Assembly (NCBI RefSeq): GCF_905479755.1
Contig: NZ_CAJQNT010000010.1
Coordinates: 1 to 64,000, forward strand
Reading direction: 5' to 3'
From: an uncultured Schumannella sp.
Lineage (GTDB): Bacteria > Actinomycetota > Actinomycetes > Actinomycetales > Microbacteriaceae
DNA length: 64,000 nt
The translations under genes and the position numbers were made by a program. Numbering within the stretch: position 1 is the stretch's first letter; each line of letters begins with the position of its first letter. The notes under the pieces are model-generated. The model saw only the letters and a program-made list of their open reading frames with translations. It was not told the DNA's origin and did no database searches. Positions 43,711 through 53,231 of this stretch are shown here, one piece after another.

Positions 43711-44591
43711 GCGAGCCGGCCGAGGTCTCCGCGGCCGCGAGCTTCGGCTCGCGACTCGCGGCGGTGTTCGAGGCGCGGGGTCGGCTCTGCGTCGGCATCG
43801 ACCCACACCGGGGCCTGTTGGATGCCTGGGGGCTCAGCGACGACGCCGCGGGAGTGCGCGAGTTCGGTCTGCGCGTCGTGGAGGCGTCTTCGGACACCGC
43901 GGGCGTCGTCAAGCCTCAGGTCGCCTTCTTCGAGCGCCACGGCTCGGCCGGTTTCGCCGCTCTCGAGGAGGTACTGGCCGCGGCGCGGGCGGCAGGCCTG
44001 CTGGTGATCGCCGACGTCAAGCGCGGCGACGTGGGCAGCTCGGTCGACGCCTACGGCGAGGCCTGGCTGACCCCCGGTTCGCCGCTGGAGGCGGACGCCA
44101 TGACGGCGGTCGCCTATCAGGGCGTCGGTTCGCTCGACGGCGTGCTCGCGCAGGCCTCGACGCACGGCAAGGGCGTCTTCGTGCTCGCGGCCACCTCGAA
44201 TCCGGAGGCCGCCGGCGTGCAGACCGCGCTCGTCGGCTCCGGCGAGTCGGCGGGTCGCACGGTCGCGGCGGCGACGGTCGACGAGTTGCGGGCCCGACGG
44301 ACCGCGTCGAGCCTGGCCGCCCCGCTCGACGACTACGGCGTGGTCATCGGCGCCACGGTGAACCTCGCCCAGTACGGGCTGGCGGCCGAGGAGCTGGCGC
44401 GCACGCCGATCCTCGCGCCCGGCTTCGGGCATCAAGGCGCGACTTTCGCCGAACTTCCCGCGCTGTTCGGCCCGGCGCTCGGCGCGGTGGTCGCGAACGC
44501 GTCGCGCAGCATTCTGTCGGCCGGCCCGCGCGACGTGGCCGCCGCGATCGCCCGGGCCGTCTCGGAGGTGGAGGCCGCATGCCGCGCCTGA
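43707..44591 (+). CDS. pyrF: Orotidine 5'-phosphate decarboxylase (long, mycobacterial-type)
   Basis: PyrF decarboxylates OMP to UMP, the last de novo step. The 294-residue protein is the longer subgroup found in actinobacteria. The substrate loop [15 protein letters not shown] and the catalytic Asp/Lys network in [23 protein letters not shown] are visible, with [12 protein letters not shown] earlier and a phosphate-binding [11 protein letters not shown] near the end. The start codon overlaps the carB stop. The last 13 bp overlap the mIHF-gmk gene. pyrD and pyrE are not in the window. Confidence 0.97.
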   Translation: MSEPAEVSAAASFGSRLAAVFEARGRLCVGIDPHRGLLDAWGLSDDAAGVREFGLRVVEASSDTAGVVKPQVAFFERHGSAGFAALEEVLAAARAAGLLVIADVKRGDVGSSVDAYGEAWLTPGSPLEADAMTAVAYQGVGSLDGVLAQASTHGKGVFVLAATSNPEAAGVQTALVGSGESAGRTVAAATVDELRARRTASSLAAPLDDYGVVIGATVNLAQYGLAAEELARTPILAPGFGHQGATFAELPALFGPALGAVVANASRSILSAGPRDVAAAIARAVSEVEAACRA

Positions 44592-45481
44592 CGCCGCCGG
44601 AGGTTGACCGGGTTGCCGCATCCCGCGCCGCAGTCGCCGCACGTCGTGCGCGCGCCGCGATCAAGCACTCCGTCGCCACGGGAGACAAGCGGGCGCTGGA
44701 GATCGCCGAGACCGGGTGGGCCGCCGAGCCGACCGCGCCGGAGGCGACGCTCCGGGTGCGGGAACTGCTCATGAGCATCCCGACCGTGGGTGCCACCCGC
44801 GCCGATCGCGCGCTCGAGGAGCTCGGGATCGCGAGCTCGAAGCGGGTCGGCGGTCTCGGCGTCCGGCAGCGCGCCAAGCTCCGCGACTACCTGTTGACGC
44901 GCGAGGGTCGCGTCGAGGTCCCGCACAGTCGACTCGTCGTGCTTGCCGGTCCGACGGCCGTCGGCAAGGGCTCGGTGTCGACGTTCATCCGCGAGAACTA
45001 TCCCGACGTGATGTTCAGCGTGTCGGCGACGACGCGCGCGCCGCGCCCGGGCGAGATCGACGGCGAGCACTACTACTTCGTGAGCAACGACGAGTTCGAC
45101 CGGATGATCCGCGACGGCGAGTTCCTCGAGTACGCGACGGTGCACAACGCCTACCGCTACGGAACACCGCGTCCGCCCGTCGACGCCGCCCTGGCCACGG
45201 GCCGCAGCGTCCTGCTGGAGATCGATCTGCAGGGGGCGCGTTCGGTGCGAGAGGCCATGCCGGAAGCGCTTCTGGTGTTCCTGTTGCCACCCAGTTGGGA
45301 GGAACTCGTGCGCCGGCTGGTCGGGCGCGGCACCGAGGATTCCGCCGAACAGGCCCGCCGTTTGGAGACCGCGAAGATCGAATTGCGCGCCCAGGACGAG
45401 TTCGATGTGCGCGTCGTCAACCGCGACGTCGGCCAAGCGGCACGCGAGGTCGTAGAATTGCTGGCAGTGCCCGGCGCCTGA
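44579..45481 (+). CDS. gmk: mIHF-guanylate kinase fusion protein
   Basis: One uninterrupted 300-residue frame joins two proteins usually encoded by neighbouring genes in actinobacteria. Residues 1 to about 108 match mycobacterial integration host factor (mIHF), with its helix-two-turn-helix DNA-binding phrase SIPTVGATRADRALEELGI and RVGGLGVRQRAKLRDYL. Residues about 115-300 are guanylate kinase: Walker A GPTAVGKG at 124-131, SATTRAPRPGEIDGEHYYFVS, and the lid/LLEIDLQGARSVR region. Gmk phosphorylates GMP to GDP. Start ATG 44579 has GGAGG/GAGG upstream and overlaps pyrF. No stop, frameshift or internal Shine-Dalgarno was noticed at the junction. Confidence 0.93.
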   Translation: MPRLTPPEVDRVAASRAAVAARRARAAIKHSVATGDKRALEIAETGWAAEPTAPEATLRVRELLMSIPTVGATRADRALEELGIASSKRVGGLGVRQRAKLRDYLLTREGRVEVPHSRLVVLAGPTAVGKGSVSTFIRENYPDVMFSVSATTRAPRPGEIDGEHYYFVSNDEFDRMIRDGEFLEYATVHNAYRYGTPRPPVDAALATGRSVLLEIDLQGARSVREAMPEALLVFLLPPSWEELVRRLVGRGTEDSAEQARRLETAKIELRAQDEFDVRVVNRDVGQAAREVVELLAVPGA

Positions 45482-45514
45482 GCCGCGGCGCGACAACTCT
45501 CCGGAAGGAATCCC

Positions 45515-45772
45515 ATGGCTGACAAGAGCAAGGGCATCATCGACCCGCCCATCGACGAGCTGCTGTCGCGCGTCGACTCGAAGTACCAGCTGGTGATCTT
45601 CGCGTCCAAGCGCGCCCGCCAGATCAACGACTATTACGCCGACCTCCACGAGGGTTCGCTGTTCGACAATGTCGGCCCGCTCGTCGACTCGACGATCGAG
45701 GACAAGCCGCTCTCGGTCGCGATGCACGAAATCAACGAGGACAAGCTGGTCCTCACGCGCACCGCGGAGTAG
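45515..45772 (+). CDS. rpoZ: DNA-directed RNA polymerase subunit omega
   Basis: Omega is the small RNA polymerase subunit that folds and stabilises beta-prime. The 85-residue protein has the family pattern [38 protein letters not shown], and actinobacterial omegas share this start. GGAAGGA (45502-45508) precedes the ATG by 6 nt. It lies 33 bp after the gmk fusion gene and 12 bp before coaBC, the standard gmk-rpoZ-coaBC order. Confidence 0.97.
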   Translation: MADKSKGIIDPPIDELLSRVDSKYQLVIFASKRARQINDYYADLHEGSLFDNVGPLVDSTIEDKPLSVAMHEINEDKLVLTRTAE

Positions 45773-45784
45773 TCCGGTCCCGCA

Positions 45785-46975
45785 ATGAGGATCGTCGTCG
45801 GGATCACCGGCGGCATCGCCGCGTACAAGGCGGTGAATGTCGTGCGCGCCTTCGTGCTCGCCGGTCACGACGTCCAGGTCATTGCAACGGAGGCGGCGCT
45901 GCGCTTCGTGGGTCGCCCGACCCTCGAAGCGATCAGTCGCAACCCCGTGCACAGCGAGCTCTACGAGGGCGTCGCGGAGGTGCGCCACGTGGCCCTCGGC
46001 CAGCGCGCCGAGCTCATCGTGATCGCCCCGGCGACCGCCAACACGCTCGCGAAACTCGCGCACGGACTCGCCGACGATCTGCTCGGCAACACCGTGCTCG
46101 CCAGTACCGCCCCGCTCGTACTGGCCCCGGCGATGCACACCGAGATGTGGCAGCACCCCGCCACGGTCGCGAACATCGCGATACTGCGTGAGCGAGGGGC
46201 CACGATCGTCGGACCGGCGTCCGGGCAGCTGACGGGGGCCGATTCCGGTCCCGGGCGGATGTCGGAGCCCGAGGACATCGTCGCCGCGGCGCTGGCGGTT
46301 GCCAGCCCGCGAGACCTGGTCGGTCAGCGCATCGTGGTGACCGCCGGCGGGACGCGCGAGCCGCTGGATCCGGTGCGCTTCCTCGGCAATCGTTCCAGCG
46401 GCAAGCAGGGAGCGGCGATCGCACGTGCCGCCGCGGCTCGCGGGGCCGAGGTCACACTGATCGCCGCACACGTCGATCCGGGCGTTCTCGAAGGGCGGCT
46501 CGCGGGGATCGAGCTGGTGACCGTCGAGACGGCGCGGGAGCTCCGCGACGCGACCCACCGGGCCGCGAAGCAGGCGACGGTCGTCGTGATGGCCGCTGCG
46601 GTGGCCGACTACCGCCCGGAGGCAGTTTCGGACCGCAAGATCAAGAAGGAGACGCAGGGCGACGTGCTCGAACTGCGGCTCGTGAAGAACCCCGACATCC
46701 TGCGCGAGGTGGTCGAGGCGCGCCGCCCGGGTCAGACGATCATCGGTTTCGCGGCCGAGACCGAGCCCGACCGTGAGGCGCTGCTCGAGTTGGGGCGTCG
46801 GAAGGTGCAGCGCAAGGGCGCTGACTTCCTCGTCGTCAACGCCGTCGGCTGGTCGGAGGGTTTCTCGCGCGATGACAACCGGATCATCGTCCTCGATTCG
46901 GCGGGGTCTATAGTGGCGGAGGCCTCCGGCAGCAAGGCGTCGGTGGCCGACCGTATTCTGGATCTCACGCGGTGA
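45785..46975 (+). CDS. coaBC: Bifunctional phosphopantothenoylcysteine decarboxylase / phosphopantothenate-cysteine ligase CoaBC
   Basis: CoaBC performs two consecutive steps of coenzyme A synthesis. The N-terminal FMN-dependent CoaC domain has [20 protein letters not shown], the active-site His in [33 protein letters not shown] and [12 protein letters not shown]. The C-terminal CTP-dependent CoaB domain starts near residue 180 and has [36 protein letters not shown] and KIKK. The length of 396 residues is normal. It begins 12 bp after rpoZ. Confidence 0.97.
   Translation: MRIVVGITGGIAAYKAVNVVRAFVLAGHDVQVIATEAALRFVGRPTLEAISRNPVHSELYEGVAEVRHVALGQRAELIVIAPATANTLAKLAHGLADDLLGNTVLASTAPLVLAPAMHTEMWQHPATVANIAILRERGATIVGPASGQLTGADSGPGRMSEPEDIVAAALAVASPRDLVGQRIVVTAGGTREPLDPVRFLGNRSSGKQGAAIARAAAARGAEVTLIAAHVDPGVLEGRLAGIELVTVETARELRDATHRAAKQATVVVMAAAVADYRPEAVSDRKIKKETQGDVLELRLVKNPDILREVVEARRPGQTIIGFAAETEPDREALLELGRRKVQRKGADFLVVNAVGWSEGFSRDDNRIIVLDSAGSIVAEASGSKASVADRILDLTR
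46909..46914 (+). promoter_or_regulatory. Possible metK promoter -10 inside coaBC
   Basis: TATAGT is an unusually AT-rich hexamer in the coaBC coding sequence, about 108 bp before metK. The 46-bp coaBC-metK gap holds a small hairpin (GGATC 46981-46985 with GATCC 46992-46996). I see no SAM-riboswitch-like fold. The assignment is tentative. Confidence 0.3.
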
Positions 46976-47021
46976 CCTCCGGATCACCGCCGATCCCCGC
47001 CCCTCGACCGACAGGCCGACC

Positions 47022-48230
47022 GTGACTTCTGCTTCCTCCTCTTCGCTCCGACTCTTCACCTCTGAATCGGTGACCGAGGGCCACCCCGACAAGATGTGCG
47101 ACCAGATCAGTGACGCGATCCTCGATGCGCTGCTCGCCCTGGATTCCGGCGCGCGCGTTGCCGTCGAGACGCTCGTCACCACCGGTCTCGTCCACGTCGC
47201 CGGCGAGGTGTCGACGCACGGCTACGTCGACATCCCGGGAATCGTGCGCAAGACGATCACCGACATCGGCTACGACTCCTCCGATGTCTGGTTCGACGGC
47301 CGCTCCTGCGGTGTGTCGATCTCGATCGGCGAGCAGTCACCTGACATCGCGGGTGGCGTCAACACGGCCCTCGAGGTCCGGGAGCACGCGAGCGTCGACG
47401 ACCTCGACAAGCAGGGTGCGGGCGATCAGGGGATCATGTTCGGCTACGCCGTGCGCGAGACCCCGAGCCTGATGCCGCTCCCGATCTGGCTGGCCCACCG
47501 GATGTCGGAGCGGCTCGCCCAGGTGCGTCACGAGGGGATCGTCGACTACTTGCGCCCCGACGGCAAGACCCAGGTCACGGTCGGCTACGACAACGGCGTT
47601 CCGGCGTCGATCCACACGGTCGTTCTGTCCACGCAGCACGCCCCCGAGGTGACGCTCGCCACACTGCGCGCCGAGATCGAAGAACTCGTGATCCGCCCGG
47701 TGCTGGATGCGGTCGATCTGCCGTCCACGACGCCGCGACTATTGATCAACCCGAGCGGCAAGTTCGAGATCGGCGGCCCGCACGGCGATGCCGGGCTCAC
47801 CGGTCGCAAGATCATCGTTGACACCTACGGCGGGGCTGCCCGTCACGGTGGCGGTGCCTTCAGCGGCAAAGACCCGTCGAAGGTCGACCGCTCCGCCGCC
47901 TACGCGATGCGCTGGGTCGCCAAGAATGCCGTCGCCGCCGGCCTCGCCGACAAACTCGAGATCCAGGTTGCCTACGCCATCGGCGCCGCCTCGCCCGTCG
48001 GCCTGTATGTCGAATCCTTCGGGACGGCCCACGTGCCGGAGGAGCGCATCATCGAGGCGATCCGTGAGGTGTTCGACCTGCGCCCCGCCGCGATCGTGCG
48101 CGACCTCCAACTGATGCGCCCGATCTATTCGAAGACGGCGTCCTACGGCCACTTCGGGCGCGAACTGCCCGACTTCACGTGGGAGCGCACCGACCGCGTC
48201 GACGACCTTCGCGCCGCAGCAGGTCTCTGA
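47022..48230 (+). CDS. metK: S-adenosylmethionine synthetase
   Basis: MetK makes SAM from methionine and ATP. The 402-residue protein has [57 protein letters not shown], and the phosphate-binding loop [27 protein letters not shown]. The N-terminus is preceded by a Ser-rich stretch of about 8 residues. Start GTG 47022 is inferred, with only a weak ribosome binding site. It is followed 13 bp later by priA. SAM supply sits logically beside methylation genes such as rsmB further down. Confidence 0.97.
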   Translation: MTSASSSSLRLFTSESVTEGHPDKMCDQISDAILDALLALDSGARVAVETLVTTGLVHVAGEVSTHGYVDIPGIVRKTITDIGYDSSDVWFDGRSCGVSISIGEQSPDIAGGVNTALEVREHASVDDLDKQGAGDQGIMFGYAVRETPSLMPLPIWLAHRMSERLAQVRHEGIVDYLRPDGKTQVTVGYDNGVPASIHTVVLSTQHAPEVTLATLRAEIEELVIRPVLDAVDLPSTTPRLLINPSGKFEIGGPHGDAGLTGRKIIVDTYGGAARHGGGAFSGKDPSKVDRSAAYAMRWVAKNAVAAGLADKLEIQVAYAIGAASPVGLYVESFGTAHVPEERIIEAIREVFDLRPAAIVRDLQLMRPIYSKTASYGHFGRELPDFTWERTDRVDDLRAAAGL

Positions 48231-48243
48231 GGAAGCGAGCAGT

Positions 48244-50196
48244 GTGAGAATCGCCCGGGTTCTCGTCGATTCGCCGCTGCCGCAACTCGATCGACTCCTC
48301 GACTATCGGATTCCCGAGCAGCTGGAGGGCGTCGAGCGCGGGCAACGCGTGTCGGTTCCCCTGCGCAGCGCGGGTCGGCTCGCGACCGGGTTCGTGGTCG
48401 AGATCACTCAGCAGCGCGAATACCCGGGCCCGCTGAGCGACGTGTCCGCGCTGGTCTCCCCGGTGCCCGTGCTGGCGCCCGAGGTGTGGCGTCTCGCGCG
48501 CGCGGTCGCCGATCGTGCCGCCGGCTCGGCCAACGATGTGCTTCGCCTGGCGATCCCGAAGCGCCAGGCGCGGGTCGAGAAGACCTGGCTGGCTCGCGAC
48601 TCCGACGTGCTGCTGGAGGCCTTCGAAGCCCCCGTGGTCACCGACTTCGCCCCCGGCGAGCTCGAGACCGCGCTCGCGGAGCGACGGCGCATGGCGCTTG
48701 CCGTGCGGCCGGGGGTGACCCGCACGGCCGACGGAGCGTGGGTCGGTCGCTGGGCGCGCACGCTCGCCCAGTTGGCGGCACGCACGCTGGCCTCGGGGGA
48801 GTCGGCGATCCTGGTCGCGCCCGATCACCGCGACCAGGAACAGCTTGTGGCCGCCCTCTCGGAGCTGGTTCCCGCCGAGGCGCTCGTCCGTGCGGATGCC
48901 CGGCAGAGCGATCCGGAACGGTATCGCGGGCTGCTGCGCGCCCTCGAAACGGCCCCGACGATCATCGTCGGCAGCCGCTCGGCGATCTACGCTCCCGCGA
49001 CGAAGCTGGGGCTGATCGCCCTCTGGAACGACGGCGATCCGCTGCTCGGCGAGCCGCTCGCGCCCTACGTGCACGCGCGAGATGCCGCCCTCGTGCGACA
49101 GGAACAGCAGGGCGCCGCGCTCGTCTTCGCCGGGCACACCCGCACCACCGAGGTGCAGCGCCTCGTCGAGGTCGGCTGGCTGGGGGAGGCGGCTCCGGAG
49201 CGGCCACGGCACCCGCGCGTCGTGCCCACGGCCAATATGGCGGCCAACGACGGGCTCGCCGCTCAGGCGCGGATTCCGTCGTTCGCCTGGAACCAGGCGC
49301 GTGCCGCGCTCGAACACGGTCCCGTGCTCGTCCAGGTGGCGCGGCCCGGCTATGCGCCGGGGCTCCGTTGTCAGGACTGCGGCACGGCGGCGCGATGCCG
49401 CACCTGTGCCGGTCCGCTGCGCGAACGCGCGCAGGGCGCGGTGCCCTCCTGCACCTGGTGCGGCGCGCTCGAGACGTCGTGGAGGTGTCCGTCCTGCGAG
49501 TCGACGAGACTTCGCCGCAGCGGGGTCGGCGCGGGGCGCACCGCGGAGGAGCTCGGACGAGCCTTCCCCGGCGTGCGCATCATGATCGCCGACGGGGACC
49601 GCACCGTTCTCGAGGTCGATCACCGGCCCGCCCTGGTGATCGCGACCCGCGGTGCGGAACCGATCGCAGCCGAGGGCTACCGCGCGGTGCTGCTGCTCGA
49701 CGGCGACCGGATGATCGCGCGCGAGAGCCTACGCGTCGCCGAGGATTGCGCGAGGTGGTGGGCCGATGCCGCGTCGTTGGCGGCGGACGACGCCGTCGTG
49801 GTGCTCGTCGGCGTGGGCGGCGCTCTGGCCTCGGCGCTCGTCACCTGGCGCTTCGACTCCCTCGCGGCATCGGAGCTCGCCGATCGTCGCACCTTGCGTT
49901 TCCCGCCCGCGGTGCGGATGGCGACCCTCGACGGGTTCCCCGACGTCGTGTCGGCCGCCGTGGCGGAGCTCCCGCCGAGCGTCGACGTGCTCGGGGTGAC
50001 CGAACACGACGGCCGCAGTCGTGCGCTGCTGCGCTTTGACTACAGCGCGGGGGCCGCGGCCGCTCAGGCCGTGCGCGGCGAGATCGTGCGGCACGCGACA
50101 CGCCGACGCAAGCCCGTCCCGGGAAGTCCGCGACGAGGTCGTCAGCCCTTGCCACTGCGGGCCCGGTTCGATGATCCGGAGCCCTTCGAGGAATAG
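48244..50196 (+). CDS. priA: Primosomal protein N' (PriA), degenerate helicase core
   Basis: PriA restarts collapsed replication forks. This 650-residue protein keeps the N-terminal 3'-DNA-binding domain (IARVLVDSPLPQLDRLLDYRIPEQL, GQRVSVPLRSAGRLATGFV). It also keeps an eight-cysteine zinc region (CQDCGTAARCRTC, CTWCGA, CPSC). The Walker A GxTGSGKT is missing, and the DEEH box is replaced by LIALWNDGDPLLG. Actinobacterial PriA proteins are known to lack helicase motifs and are probably non-ATPase fork-binding proteins. The reading frame is intact with normal codon use, so it is not a pseudogene. The start is GTG 48244 after metK. Confidence 0.93.
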   Translation: MRIARVLVDSPLPQLDRLLDYRIPEQLEGVERGQRVSVPLRSAGRLATGFVVEITQQREYPGPLSDVSALVSPVPVLAPEVWRLARAVADRAAGSANDVLRLAIPKRQARVEKTWLARDSDVLLEAFEAPVVTDFAPGELETALAERRRMALAVRPGVTRTADGAWVGRWARTLAQLAARTLASGESAILVAPDHRDQEQLVAALSELVPAEALVRADARQSDPERYRGLLRALETAPTIIVGSRSAIYAPATKLGLIALWNDGDPLLGEPLAPYVHARDAALVRQEQQGAALVFAGHTRTTEVQRLVEVGWLGEAAPERPRHPRVVPTANMAANDGLAAQARIPSFAWNQARAALEHGPVLVQVARPGYAPGLRCQDCGTAARCRTCAGPLRERAQGAVPSCTWCGALETSWRCPSCESTRLRRSGVGAGRTAEELGRAFPGVRIMIADGDRTVLEVDHRPALVIATRGAEPIAAEGYRAVLLLDGDRMIARESLRVAEDCARWWADAASLAADDAVVVLVGVGGALASALVTWRFDSLAASELADRRTLRFPPAVRMATLDGFPDVVSAAVAELPPSVDVLGVTEHDGRSRALLRFDYSAGAAAAQAVRGEIVRHATRRRKPVPGSPRRGRQPLPLRARFDDPEPFEE

Positions 50197-50224
50197 CCCA
50201 CCCGGTTGCTGAGAGAATGGTCCA

Positions 50225-51154
50225 ATGCCCGACCCGCTCCGCCTCATCTTCGCCGGCAGCCCGGCGGCTGCCGTTCCCAGCCTGGAGGCGCTCATCGCGG
50301 GCCCGCACGAGGTCGTTGCCGTCGTCACTCGAGAAGACTCCCCACAGGGGCGGAAGCGCCAGCTGACGCCCACTCCCGTCGCCGAGCGCGCCGAGCGCGC
50401 GGGAATCCGGGTGATCCGGGCGAATCGACTGGCCCCGGTCAGTGACGAGTTGCGCGCCCTCGGCGCCGACCTCGGTGTGATCGTCGCCTACGGCGGCCTG
50501 ATCCGGGAGCCATTGCTCTCGGCGCCTCGGAACGGCTGGATCAATCTGCACTTCTCGCTGCTTCCGAAGTGGCGTGGCGCCGCGCCGGTGCAGCGCGCGA
50601 TCATGGCGGGCGACACCGAGACGGGCACCGCGGTGTTCCAACTCGTCGAGGAACTCGACGCGGGCCCGGTGTTCGCCCAGGAGTCGGTGCCGATCACCCC
50701 GCTGCAGTCCGCGGGACACCTGCTCGATGCCCTCGCGGTGTCCGGCGCTCGCCAGCTGGCGCGGGTCGTCGACGACATCGCCGCCGGTCGCGCGCACGCG
50801 GTGGCACAATCCGGTGAGCCGAGCGCCGCGCCCAAGCTCGGGCTCGAGGACGGACGCATCGACTGGAATCAGCCCGCCGACCGCGTGAGCGCGCGGATTC
50901 GCGGGGTCACGCCGGAGCCGGGCGCCTTCACCACGCTCGGCTCGGATCGCCTCAAGATTCTTGAGATCGCCCCGGCGCGCGATGCGGCACGAATCGCTCC
51001 GGGGGAGCTGGTGGGCGCGAACGCCGCCGTGCTCGCCGGGACGGCGACCGACCCGATCGAGCTGGTGCTCGTGCAGCCGGCCGGGAAGAAGCCTATGCGC
51101 GCCGCCGACTGGTGGCGAGGGCGCCCCGTCGACGCCGAGGCGGTGGCCTCGTGA
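50225..51154 (+). CDS. fmt: Methionyl-tRNA formyltransferase
   Basis: Fmt formylates initiator Met-tRNA using 10-formyl-THF. The 309-residue protein has LIFAGSPAAAVPSLEALIAGPHEVVAVVT, the catalytic core GVIVAYGGLIREPLLSAPRNGWINLHFSLLPKWRGAAPVQRAIMAGD (Asn, His and the following Asp of TGTAVFQLVEELDAGP), and the C-terminal OB domain after SARIRGVTPEPGAF. It lies 28 bp after priA, and its stop overlaps rsmB (GTGA). The priA-fmt-rsmB order is standard. Confidence 0.97.
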   Translation: MPDPLRLIFAGSPAAAVPSLEALIAGPHEVVAVVTREDSPQGRKRQLTPTPVAERAERAGIRVIRANRLAPVSDELRALGADLGVIVAYGGLIREPLLSAPRNGWINLHFSLLPKWRGAAPVQRAIMAGDTETGTAVFQLVEELDAGPVFAQESVPITPLQSAGHLLDALAVSGARQLARVVDDIAAGRAHAVAQSGEPSAAPKLGLEDGRIDWNQPADRVSARIRGVTPEPGAFTTLGSDRLKILEIAPARDAARIAPGELVGANAAVLAGTATDPIELVLVQPAGKKPMRAADWWRGRPVDAEAVAS

Positions 51155-52557
51155 CCGAGACGCGGACCGACGCGAAGCGCCCCCGGCCCACCCGCGCCTC
51201 GAGCTCCCGTCGCGTCGCCTACGACATCATCGCCGCGGTGCGCGAAAGCGACGCCTACGCCAACCTGCTTCTTCCCGCCCGCTTGGCCGAGGCCGGCCTC
51301 GATGCCGCCGACTCCGCCCTGGCCACCGAGCTCACCTACGGCACGCTGCGCGGCCTGGGGCGCTACGACCGCGTGATCGAACTCGCAGCCGGGCGCCCCA
51401 CCCACAAGATCGATGTCGAGGTGCTCGACGTCTTGCGGCTCGGCGTCCACCAGCTGCTCTCGACCCGCATCCCGCCGCATGCCGCGGTGGATGAGTCGGT
51501 GCAGTTGGTGGTCGCCCTCGGTCGTCGTTCGGCGAGCGGATTCGTCAACGGGGTCTTACGCTCGATCGCGCGCAAGCCCCCCGAGACGTGGCTCGCGGAG
51601 TCCGTCGAGGGGCTGACGGGCGAGGCGCGACTCGCCATGGAGCATTCGCATCCGCGGTGGATCGTGGAGGCCTTCCGTGCGGCGCTCAGTGCCGAGGGGC
51701 GTGCCGACGAACTCGATGAGCTCCTGCACGCCGACAACGTGCCGCCCGCGGTCAGTCTCGTGGCGCTACCGGGCCTTGCCGAGCCGGCCGATGTCGGTCG
51801 AGCGGGGACCGTCTCTCCGGTCGCGGTGCGTTCGCCCGGCGGCGACCCGCGTGCGCTGCCGCTCGTGGCAAGCGGGCGCGTTCGGGTGCAGGATGAGGGA
51901 TCCCAGCTGGCCGCGCTCGCGCTCAGTCGGGCACGTCCGATCCGCGCGGGGGAGCGCTGGCTCGATCTGTGCGCCGGACCCGGTGGCAAGGCCGCGCTGC
52001 TCGCGGCGGAGGCGCTGCGAGGTGGCGCGAAGCTCACCGCGAACGAGCTGATTCCGGCACGTGCGGGGCTCGTCCGGAACGCGCTCGCAGTGTTCGAGGC
52101 GCCGCCCGTCGTGCTCGAAGGCGACGGCGCGCGCTTCGGCACGGGCGACGGGGCGCAAGCGCCTGGCCGCTACGACCGCATCCTGCTCGACGCTCCGTGC
52201 ACGGGCTTGGGAGCTCTGCGACGCCGTCCGGAGGCGCGCTGGCGCAAACAGCCCGGCGACCTCGCTGAGTTGACCCCTCTGCAGGGCCGGCTGCTGGACG
52301 CCGCCATCGACGCCCTCGCGCCGGGCGGGATCCTGGCGTATGTGACGTGCTCGCCGCACCTCGCCGAGACCCGCGAGGCGGTCGAGGCTGCGCTGACGCG
52401 GCACCCGGCGCTGCGCACCGTCGATACCGGAGAGGTCGTCTCCCGCATCGCCACGAGCGACCTGGAGTTGCCGGACGGAACCGCGGTCCAGCTCTGGCCG
52501 CACCGGCACGGGACCGACGCCATGTTCATCCAGCTTCTGACTACGCTCGACTCGTGA
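51151..52557 (+). CDS. rsmB: 16S rRNA (cytosine-967 C5)-methyltransferase RsmB
   Basis: RsmB methylates cytosine in 16S rRNA with SAM. The 468-residue protein has a basic N-terminal tail, a NusB-like RNA-binding domain (about 20-155, RRVAYDIIAAVRESDAYANLLLP through FVNGVLRSIAR) and a Rossmann methyltransferase domain. SAM motif I is WLDLCAGPGGKAALLA, and the two cysteines lie in LDAPCTGLGALRRRPEARW and VTCSPHLAET. Start GTG 51151 overlaps the fmt stop by 4 bp. Its 3' end contains the rpe start and a -10-like hexamer. Confidence 0.95.
   Translation: MTETRTDAKRPRPTRASSSRRVAYDIIAAVRESDAYANLLLPARLAEAGLDAADSALATELTYGTLRGLGRYDRVIELAAGRPTHKIDVEVLDVLRLGVHQLLSTRIPPHAAVDESVQLVVALGRRSASGFVNGVLRSIARKPPETWLAESVEGLTGEARLAMEHSHPRWIVEAFRAALSAEGRADELDELLHADNVPPAVSLVALPGLAEPADVGRAGTVSPVAVRSPGGDPRALPLVASGRVRVQDEGSQLAALALSRARPIRAGERWLDLCAGPGGKAALLAAEALRGGAKLTANELIPARAGLVRNALAVFEAPPVVLEGDGARFGTGDGAQAPGRYDRILLDAPCTGLGALRRRPEARWRKQPGDLAELTPLQGRLLDAAIDALAPGGILAYVTCSPHLAETREAVEAALTRHPALRTVDTGEVVSRIATSDLELPDGTAVQLWPHRHGTDAMFIQLLTTLDS
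52542..52547 (+). promoter_or_regulatory. -10 element for rpe inside the end of rsmB
   Basis: TACGCT is followed by 6 nt and the rpe GTG at 52554, the same leaderless spacing seen at several other genes here. rpe also overlaps rsmB by 4 bp, so coupled translation is an alternative explanation. Confidence 0.4.
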
Positions 52558-53219
52558 CCGCGCGCATCCAGCCGAGCATTCTCTCGGCCGACTTCGTCAA
52601 CCTCCAGGCCGAGATCGAGCGGATCGGCCGCGCCGATGGCGTCCACGTCGACGTGATGGACAACCACTTCGTGCCGAACCTCACGTTCGGGCCGCAGATG
52701 GTGGGGCGCATCCAGGAGGTGTCCGCCCTTCCGCTCGACGTGCACCTGATGATCACCGACGCGGACCGCTGGGCCCCGGGCTACGCCGAACTGGGGTGCT
52801 TCTCGGTCACCTTCCACGCCGAAGCGACCCAGGATCCGGTCGCCCTCGCGCGGCGGATGCGTGACATCGGCTCGCGCGTCGGTCTCGCAGTCAAGCCCGG
52901 CACGGCCATCGAGCCCTACCTGGAGCTGCTGCCCGAGTTCGATCAGATCCTGGTGATGACGGTCGAGCCGGGCTTCGGCGGGCAGAGCTTCATGCGCGAC
53001 ATGATGCCCAAGCTGCGGTTGCTGCGCGCCGAAGCGGACCGCACGGGGTCGGCGGTGTGGCTGCAGGTCGACGGCGGGATCAGCGCCGACACGATCGGGG
53101 TCGCGGCGGAGGCGGGAGCCGACACCTTCGTCGCCGGATCGAGCGTCTACGGCGCCGGCGACATCGACGGCGCGATCGCGGAGTTGCGCGCCGCGGCGGC
53201 AGGACATTCGCACGTCTGA
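52554..53219 (+). CDS. rpe: Ribulose-phosphate 3-epimerase
   Basis: Rpe interconverts ribulose 5-phosphate and xylulose 5-phosphate in the pentose phosphate pathway. The 221-residue TIM barrel has IQPSILSADFVNLQAEIERI, the metal ligands in VHVDVMDNHFVPNLTFGPQMV and LDVHLMI, MTVEPGFGGQSFM and the second catalytic Asp in LQVDGGISADTI, then FVAGSSVYGAGD. Start GTG 52554 overlaps the rsmB stop. A longer in-frame extension is antiphase to rsmB and rejected. Confidence 0.97.
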   Translation: MTARIQPSILSADFVNLQAEIERIGRADGVHVDVMDNHFVPNLTFGPQMVGRIQEVSALPLDVHLMITDADRWAPGYAELGCFSVTFHAEATQDPVALARRMRDIGSRVGLAVKPGTAIEPYLELLPEFDQILVMTVEPGFGGQSFMRDMMPKLRLLRAEADRTGSAVWLQVDGGISADTIGVAAEAGADTFVAGSSVYGAGDIDGAIAELRAAAAGHSHV

Positions 53220-53231
53220 TTGACTTGAGCC

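Noticed and set aside
40405-43806. A 1133-codon open frame on the minus strand opposite carB, and similar very long antisense frames opposite rel (9959-12241), alaS (17556-19877) and trpA-lgt-gltB (60969-63812)
   Set aside because: In GC-rich DNA with GC-biased third positions the complementary frame rarely meets a stop. The translations are Arg/His/Asp/Leu-rich low-complexity sequence without family motifs and run across gene boundaries, while the + strand genes are certain.
46976-47021. SAM riboswitch before metK
   Set aside because: The gap is only 46 bp and holds one 5-bp hairpin. Nothing resembles a SAM-I, SAM-II or SAM-IV core.
48244-50196. priA as a pseudogene because helicase motifs are missing
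   Set aside because: The frame is intact over 650 codons, zinc cysteines and N-terminal domain are conserved, and loss of these motifs is normal in actinobacterial PriA.
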